Origin: Idiomarina seosinensis_A
Lineage (GTDB): Bacteria > Pseudomonadota > Gammaproteobacteria > Enterobacterales > Alteromonadaceae
NCBI RefSeq assembly: GCF_044797955.1
Contig: NZ_CP085211.1
Location: 434,001-498,000 of the forward strand
Reading direction: 5' to 3'
DNA length: 64,000 bases
Shown: positions 61,687-64,000 of the stretch, one piece after another
Position numbering within the stretch: position 1 is the stretch's first letter
How the letters are laid out: every line of letters starts with the position of its first letter
Translations under genes and position numbers: made by a program
The notes under the pieces: model-generated
What the model was told of the DNA's origin: nothing
Database searches by the model: none
What the model saw: only the letters and a program-made list of their open reading frames with translations

Positions 61687-63000
61687 TCATTCACTTCGTG
61701 CTTTGAGCTCACCTTTCGCCAGTTTGACGCTTAATTCCGTTCCTTTAGGGGCCTGCTGGCTGTCGCGGATGACGTTGCCAGCGCTGTCACGGACTATGGC
61801 ATAGCCGCGGTCCAGGGTATTCAGCGGACTGACAATATTCAGTGCCTGCATTAACGCTCGTTGTTGCTCACCTTTTTGTTTCAGTAACCGGTTAATCGCC
61901 GGCGTTAAGCGCTGTTGAGCCTCGTTTAAACGGTTTTGATAGCGCAGCAATTCTTTTTCCGGATGCAGAGCCTGCAAGCGGCCCAGCAAGTACTGGTGAC
62001 GTTGCTTCAGTTGCTGCAGTTGGCTTGTCAGCGCGCGCACGGCCCGCGCCTGCAGCTCATCCGAGCGTTGTGACTGTTGTTGCAGCTGGCGCTGAGGGTG
62101 TTGCTGTTGCAGACGCAGCTGTAAGTGCTGCCATTGTTGCAAAGCCGCCTTTAATTTACGTTGCTGAGCCAGAACCAGACGCTGCTGCAAAGCACTGATT
62201 TGTTGCGCGCTCTGACTGCGATCTTTGGTGACCACCTCGGCGGCAGAAGAGGGGGTAGGTGCGCGCAGATCGGCAACAAAATCGCAGATGGTAAAGTCAA
62301 TCTCGTGACCGACAGCGCTGATAACCGGCATCGGCGCATCCAGCAGCAGCCGGGCGACCTGCTCGTCATTAAAGCACCATAAGTCTTCAATGGAGCCGCC
62401 GCCACGGCCGACAATCAGTACGTCCACCTCATTACGGTTAAAGGCACTGCGCAGCATATGCTGCAACTGCGGGATCGCCGACTCGCCCTGTACTGAACTG
62501 GGGTAAATAACCACTTCAACCTGAGGATCGCGGCGTTTCATTACCGCCAGAATATCCTGGATCGCAGCCCCGGTGGGGGATGTGACCACGCCAACCCGGC
62601 GAATATCGGCAGGCAGCGGGCGCTTGCGTTCGTTAGCGAACAGGCCTTCGGCGGCTAACTTAACCTTTAACTCTTCAAAGCGCTGCTGCAACAGCCCCTG
62701 GCCGGCATCTTCAATATGCTCGACCAGCAGCTGATAATCCCCGCGCGGTGCATAAACGGTCACCCGCGCGCGCACCAGCACCTGCACACCGTTTTGCGGG
62801 CGCACCTTAGCCCGCTGATTATTGCCCCGGAACATAGCACAGCGGATCTGCGCCTTTTCGTCTTTTAAAGTAAAGTACCAGTGGCCGGAACCCGGCGCCG
62901 CAAAATTCGATACCTCACCCACCAGCCAGACATTACCAAAGCCTTGCTCCAGCGTCCGCCGAATATCGTTGTTCAGCTTCGAAACCGAATAAACATCCAT
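61687..63000 (-). CDS. xseA: exodeoxyribonuclease VII large subunit
   Basis: A 437-residue XseA. N-terminal OB-fold (about 5-100, LVGEVSNFAAPGSGHWYFTLKD), catalytic domain with GRGGGSIEDLWCFNDE and a long glutamine-rich coiled coil (about 265-385). It degrades single-stranded DNA together with XseB, which is not in the window. Confidence 0.96.
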   Translation of the reverse strand: MDVYSVSKLNNDIRRTLEQGFGNVWLVGEVSNFAAPGSGHWYFTLKDEKAQIRCAMFRGNNQRAKVRPQNGVQVLVRARVTVYAPRGDYQLLVEHIEDAGQGLLQQRFEELKVKLAAEGLFANERKRPLPADIRRVGVVTSPTGAAIQDILAVMKRRDPQVEVVIYPSSVQGESAIPQLQHMLRSAFNRNEVDVLIVGRGGGSIEDLWCFNDEQVARLLLDAPMPVISAVGHEIDFTICDFVADLRAPTPSSAAEVVTKDRSQSAQQISALQQRLVLAQQRKLKAALQQWQHLQLRLQQQHPQRQLQQQSQRSDELQARAVRALTSQLQQLKQRHQYLLGRLQALHPEKELLRYQNRLNEAQQRLTPAINRLLKQKGEQQRALMQALNIVSPLNTLDRGYAIVRDSAGNVIRDSQQAPKGTELSVKLAKGELKARSE

Positions 63001-63022
63001 AAAATAATCCCATCACCCTGAC

Positions 63023-63175
63023 GTAGCTTGCGTCCTGACCGTAGCTTGCGTCCTGACGCAAGATCCAAAGTCGCGTCAGGACGCGACCTACATCCTGACG
63101 CAAGACCCAAAGTCGCGTCAGGACGCGACCTACATCCTGACGCAAGATCCAAAGTCGCGTCAGGACGCGACCTAC
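63023..63175. repeat. REP/BIME-like palindrome array
   Basis: A truncated head (GTAG, 63023), then a full inverted pair: GTAG (63041) with CTTGCGTCCTGACGCAAG (63045-63062), spacer ATCCAAA, GTCGCGTCAGGACGCGAC (63070-63087) and CTAC (63088-63091). The second half of this pair is repeated twice more at a period of 42 bases (palindromes at 63112-63129 and 63154-63171). The last CTAC (63172-63175) contains the stop codon of the next minus-strand gene. The architecture is that of REP sequences with GTAG tetranucleotides. Confidence 0.9.
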
Positions 63176-64000
63176 AATTGGATATCGATCCACACCAGAC
63201 GGTGATCTGAGGAGGCGCCGCGCTTGGCCATTAATCGGTAGCCTGGCTCGCCTTCAGTTGGCCAGAACACGCCGGCATCCTTAACAATCAAATCGTCGGA
63301 GGGTAGCACATAGTCGACCCGGTTACGCCAGGCAGCAGTATGATACTTCGCATCATCCTGCTCCGGACTATGCTGCACAGCGCCCTGACTCATTGGTTTG
63401 ACATCATTAACCCGCGGGTGCTCCAGCAGTTGCTCAATGGCACCTTCAACACCGCCACGATCCGGGCCGGCATTTAAATCTCCCAACACCACAAACGAAG
63501 CATCCCCGGCCAAGCCTCCGCGCACGCCATTATCGTCGTACAAATAATTGTCCAGGCCCGGCGTTAGGTAATCCCGAAACAAACGGATTTCGTCAAAATT
63601 CTTCATCCCGTTACGGTTTTCCGGACCATCAAAACCCGGTGGTGTGGGGTGGGTGGCCAGCAGATGGATGGTTTTATCACCAATCTTCACCGGCACGTCC
63701 CAGTGTGACTTCGAGCTTAGCGGAAACTGCGCCATCACCTCATCGGAGTACCAAGGCTCGTCCGTTAGCTCACCGTTTTCAGCCGGTACTTTGGGCACAT
63801 GGTGGCCGGGCATGTCCTGCCACAAAAAATGCTGAAAGGTGCGGGCCTGTTCTGCTAATAACGGATAGCGCGACAAAATCACCATACCGTACTGGCCCGG
63901 ATACCAGCCAAAGCCCCAGGCGTCATTGCCGCGGCCCGTCGCTTCGCCATCGCGGTTAAGATCAAAGGGCGACGGAACACCGGTATTTACCGGCGCCATG
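63172..64000 (-). CDS. endonuclease/exonuclease/phosphatase family protein (5' part outside window)
   Basis: The C-terminal 275 or so residues of an EEP-superfamily hydrolase; the window edge cuts the 5' end, and the ATG at 63999 is probably internal. Motifs are GQYGMVILSRYPL, LLATHPTPPG, the metal and catalytic FVVLGDLNAGPDRGG, the RNRVDYVLPS segment and the final SSDHRLVWIDI. The divergence from DNA-repair EEPs and the family habit suggest an exported phosphodiesterase/nuclease; substrate unknown. The TAG stop (63172-63174 reversed) lies in the GTAG head of a REP-like unit. Confidence 0.85.
   Translation of the reverse strand, partial: MAPVNTGVPSPFDLNRDGEATGRGNDAWGFGWYPGQYGMVILSRYPLLAEQARTFQHFLWQDMPGHHVPKVPAENGELTDEPWYSDEVMAQFPLSSKSHWDVPVKIGDKTIHLLATHPTPPGFDGPENRNGMKNFDEIRLFRDYLTPGLDNYLYDDNGVRGGLAGDASFVVLGDLNAGPDRGGVEGAIEQLLEHPRVNDVKPMSQGAVQHSPEQDDAKYHTAAWRNRVDYVLPSDDLIVKDAGVFWPTEGEPGYRLMAKRGASSDHRLVWIDIQL

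Noticed and set aside
63023..63175. Possible CRISPR array
   Set aside because: Repeat units are directly adjacent, with no unique spacers of regular length, and there are no cas genes nearby.
63028..63210. Open frame with repeated residues in the REP array (and a similar one on the minus strand at 62933-63193)
   Set aside because: The repeats are a by-product of the 42-base DNA repeat; there is no ribosome binding site and the frames run through non-coding palindromes.

Overview
The window looks like chromosomal DNA of a marine gammaproteobacterium of the order Alteromonadales, most likely in or near Idiomarinaceae. That placement is an inference from protein sequence character and gene order, for example trmJ-iscR-iscS, ndk-rlmN-pilW-rodZ-ispG-hisS-yfgM-bamB-der, and ArcA with a separate Hpt protein. 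Gene density is high, base composition is near even, and most genes are core functions. I see no tRNA, rRNA, insertion sequence, prophage or CRISPR array.

Layout. 1-3.7 kb (minus strand): adenosine kinase, a CobD/CbiB-like membrane protein, a DUF2726 protein and folE2. 3.8-12.2 kb: a signalling region with a plus-strand Hpt protein facing arcA, a histidine kinase gene upstream of arcA, then rsmC, a FapA/DUF342 protein, a second Hpt protein and the set M14-like peptidase-rimK-rimB. A small EAL phosphodiesterase gene is divergent from rimB. 13-21 kb: DUF2982, mutH, rppH-ptsP-TSUP-lgt-thyA, tcdA and a facing SufE/CsdE gene. 21-27 kb: etfBA, a DUF1302 outer-membrane protein, a DUF6435 mini-protein and a secreted S9 peptidase. 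27-33 kb: glycosyltransferase, ung, DUF3545, suhB, trmJ, then iscR-iscS WITHOUT the usual iscU-iscA-hscBA-fdx genes, and msrA. 33-42.4 kb: ndk through der. 42.5-43.7 kb: hslO/hslR (minus). 43.8-55 kb: a complete type II secretion operon gspC to gspN. 55-64 kb: mscS, metX-metY, guaB-guaA, xseA and a partial endonuclease/exonuclease/phosphatase gene cut by the window edge.

How the parts fit. The rim block (EAL, retropepsin-like RimB, RimK, M14-like hydrolase) resembles the Pseudomonas RimABK ribosome-modification system, with an extra hydrolase that could remove added glutamates. ArcA, the separate Hpt protein and the kinase suggest a split Arc relay. The gsp operon is self-contained except for the prepilin peptidase.

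The most unusual DNA-level signals are a family of REP-like palindromes with a GTAG head. In several places the TAG (or TAA) stop codon of the adjacent gene (der, hslO, metY, the partial phosphatase gene) lies inside that head. There is also a long imperfect inverted repeat of about 185 bases upstream of guaB, a hairpin that would hide the ribosome binding site of the DUF2726 gene, and a palindrome that encodes the C-termini of both hpt and arcA. All functional statements come from reading the sequence and from recall of protein families; no database search was run.
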